From: Flammeovirga sp. SJP92
GTDB taxonomy: Bacteria; Bacteroidota; Bacteroidia; Cytophagales; Flammeovirgaceae
Length of the DNA stretch: 64,000 nucleotides
Assembly (NCBI RefSeq): GCF_001583495.1
Contig: NZ_LQAQ01000098.1
Location: forward strand, 62,001-126,000
Reading direction: 5' to 3'
Both the position numbers and the translations under genes were made by a program. Under the pieces are notes generated by a model. The model was given only the letters and a program-made list of their open reading frames with translations. It was not told where the DNA came from and did no database searches. This document shows positions 63,041 to 64,000 of the stretch, piece by piece (positions within the stretch are counted from its first letter, which is position 1; each line of letters starts with the position of its first letter).

Positions 63041-63710
63041 TATATATTTAATCTCTCTTTTAAGTAGCGTAACGCTTTTTATCATTACTGGAGCTGTTGT
63101 TTCTGTGGCAAGAGGAAAACCAGAAAAAAATGAAAATAGTTTTACGCAGAAGGTGCCAGCTTATTCTTATATCTCTCTTCAGAATACCAATTACTATGTA
63201 TCAATTGCTACTGCTGATAGCTATGAGTTTAAAGTGTATTTGGAAAAAGATGTGGAACAGATAGAAATTCCTTATACAATAAAAGGAGATACATTGGTGT
63301 TGTCAGAATTACCAAAAGAGAGGGCAGAAGGAATGGAAAGTTTGCAGTTGAGTTTACCACTGGAGACTCTTAATATAATAGCAAAGTCATCTAATATTGG
63401 GTTTAATGAATTCAAGGGATCTTCTTTGAAGTTAGAGCTTGACGGAAGTGAAGGTTATATGCGTAACAGAGAAGGAAAAGGATTATCTAATCTTGAAATT
63501 TCAGGAACAAATAACTCCAATTTTGACTCTCATTTAGCTTGTGATTCCATCAGGTTAAATCTAGATAAATCTAATTTTAATAATTGGGGAGATACGCAGT
63601 TTATTGAAGGGAAATTGATAAATAAAGCTTCTGTAACTCAAAATAATCCTGGAGAAACTAACCTTTCAAAGGATGCTACTTCACAAATTCATTATTATTA
63701 TAATGATTAA
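63027..63710 (+). CDS. Exported beta-strand-rich protein (GIN/DUF2807-like)
   Basis: 227 residues. Starts 14 bases before the GntR stop, so it is coupled and belongs to the operon. N-terminal signal or anchor (residues ~6-27). The remainder has repeated short strands (YSYISLQNTNYYVSIATADSYEFKVYLEKD, LQLSLPLETLNIIAKSSNIGFNEF, LEISGTNNSNFDSHLACDSI) spaced as in parallel beta-helix GIN/DUF2807 proteins. It probably sits in the periplasm and works with the exporter; the function is unknown. The C-terminal residues TSQIHYYYND are unusual. Confidence 0.72.
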   Translation: MKKSNIYLISLLSSVTLFIITGAVVSVARGKPEKNENSFTQKVPAYSYISLQNTNYYVSIATADSYEFKVYLEKDVEQIEIPYTIKGDTLVLSELPKERAEGMESLQLSLPLETLNIIAKSSNIGFNEFKGSSLKLELDGSEGYMRNREGKGLSNLEISGTNNSNFDSHLACDSIRLNLDKSNFNNWGDTQFIEGKLINKASVTQNNPGETNLSKDATSQIHYYYND

Positions 63711-63734
63711 AAATACAATATTATAGATGAATAG

Positions 63735-63770
63735 AAGGTGAATTCAATAATTGAGTTCACCTTTTTTATT
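63735..63770 (+). terminator. Terminator of the GntR operon
   Basis: AAGGTGAATTCAAT / ATTGAGTTCACCTT ~14-bp stem and a T6 tail. Confidence 0.85.
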
Positions 63771-63783
63771 TGAGCAAATAGTT

Positions 63784-63818
63784 AAAAAAAGAGAGACAAG
63801 TAATCTACTTGTCCCTCT
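63784..63818 (-). terminator. Leftward terminator of a gene beyond the right edge
   Basis: GAGAGACAAGTA / TACTTGTCCCTC 12-bp stem, with T7 on the minus strand. It should end a leftward gene that starts to the right of this window. Confidence 0.75.
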
Positions 63819-64000
63819 TCCATTTTAGTATATGAATGTAAATCTTTAGCTTAAAAATGAATTACCAATAGCATTCAATATTTTGAATTGTGATTGGTTG
63901 ATGGTATTTAGGTTCCCAAAAATTGGCCAGTTATTCTAAGTGTTTTATTTAAAGGGAATTGTATTTTTAAAAGATTTAAAACTGTAAAAATATTATACAC
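63819..64000. other. Right-edge sequence without a callable gene
   Basis: I see no gene here. A 29-codon open stretch on the minus strand ends at 63846, but a stop at 63936 precedes it and no start codon is inside. Confidence 0.5.

Noticed and set aside
63846-63938. 29-codon minus-strand open stretch ending at 63846
   Set aside because: It has an upstream stop at 63936 and no start codon, so it may be chance or a remnant.

Overview
The window reads as a single chromosomal stretch of a low-GC Bacteroidota bacterium, most likely a marine Cytophagales member close to Flammeovirga. The genus is an inference. The phylum is well supported: Bacteroidota-type promoters (TTTG about 19 bases before TAnnTTTG) precede several genes, lipoproteins carry a Cys-Ser-Asp-Asp export signal, and there are a type IX secretion PorP/SprF protein, a TonB receptor with a carboxypeptidase-like plug extension and few Shine-Dalgarno sites. 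I found no tRNA, rRNA, CRISPR array, prophage or transposase gene. The left edge cuts metG.

Layout. 1-2165: end of metG, a small membrane protein and a TPR-like protein. 2166-8220: a regulatory island with two LuxR-type regulators, several small secreted or lipid-anchored proteins, a DUF418 membrane protein, a truncated beta-helix protein and a candidate 230-nt RNA; two different promoter motifs each occur twice here. 8223-11091: aldehyde dehydrogenase and fumarylacetoacetase (tyrosine catabolism). 11193-15571: a membrane-bound LuxR protein, a tandem retropepsin-like protein, and a secreted protein paired with PorP/SprF. 15672-18908: a peroxide-defence cluster (exported ankyrin protein, exported catalase split by a one-base frameshift, divergent oxyR). 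19265-23888: TonB, secreted proteins, an alginate-export-type porin, a CPBP protease and a lipoprotein. 24210-28567: FAD oxidoreductase, five-bladed glycosidase and AraC regulator. 28614-33909: Ntn-hydrolase-like protein, tandem spondin-domain lipoprotein, aminopeptidase and YceI.

34263-41890: a lipoprotein, two paralogous membrane proteins, a TonB receptor translationally coupled to a propeller protein, and another lipoprotein. 42026-47181: cystathionine beta-synthase with a hairpin leader, recA with an SOS-like operator, and two related lipoproteins. 47276-57905: an efflux operon (TolC, HlyD-type adaptor, ATPase, then three tandem MacB/FtsX permeases). 58422-60776: an outer-membrane receptor sharing the efflux operon's upstream block. 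61047-63710: a YtrA-type operon (ATPase, permease, GntR regulator, exported protein) behind a tandem AGTGCACT operator.

The most striking non-coding signal is a family of hairpins, at least seven copies in four intergenic regions, with a conserved TTAAGCGATAGCGT loop and outer stems that differ in sequence but keep pairing. They are paired with a second hairpin type (AAGTC-loop-GACTT) in inverted, REPIN-like layouts. Other leads are the twin GTAAC and ATGACTA promoter motifs near the LuxR genes, the candidate RNA at 2252-2478, the homopolymer frameshift in the catalase, the shared 65-bp upstream block of the efflux and receptor genes, and the cbs leader.
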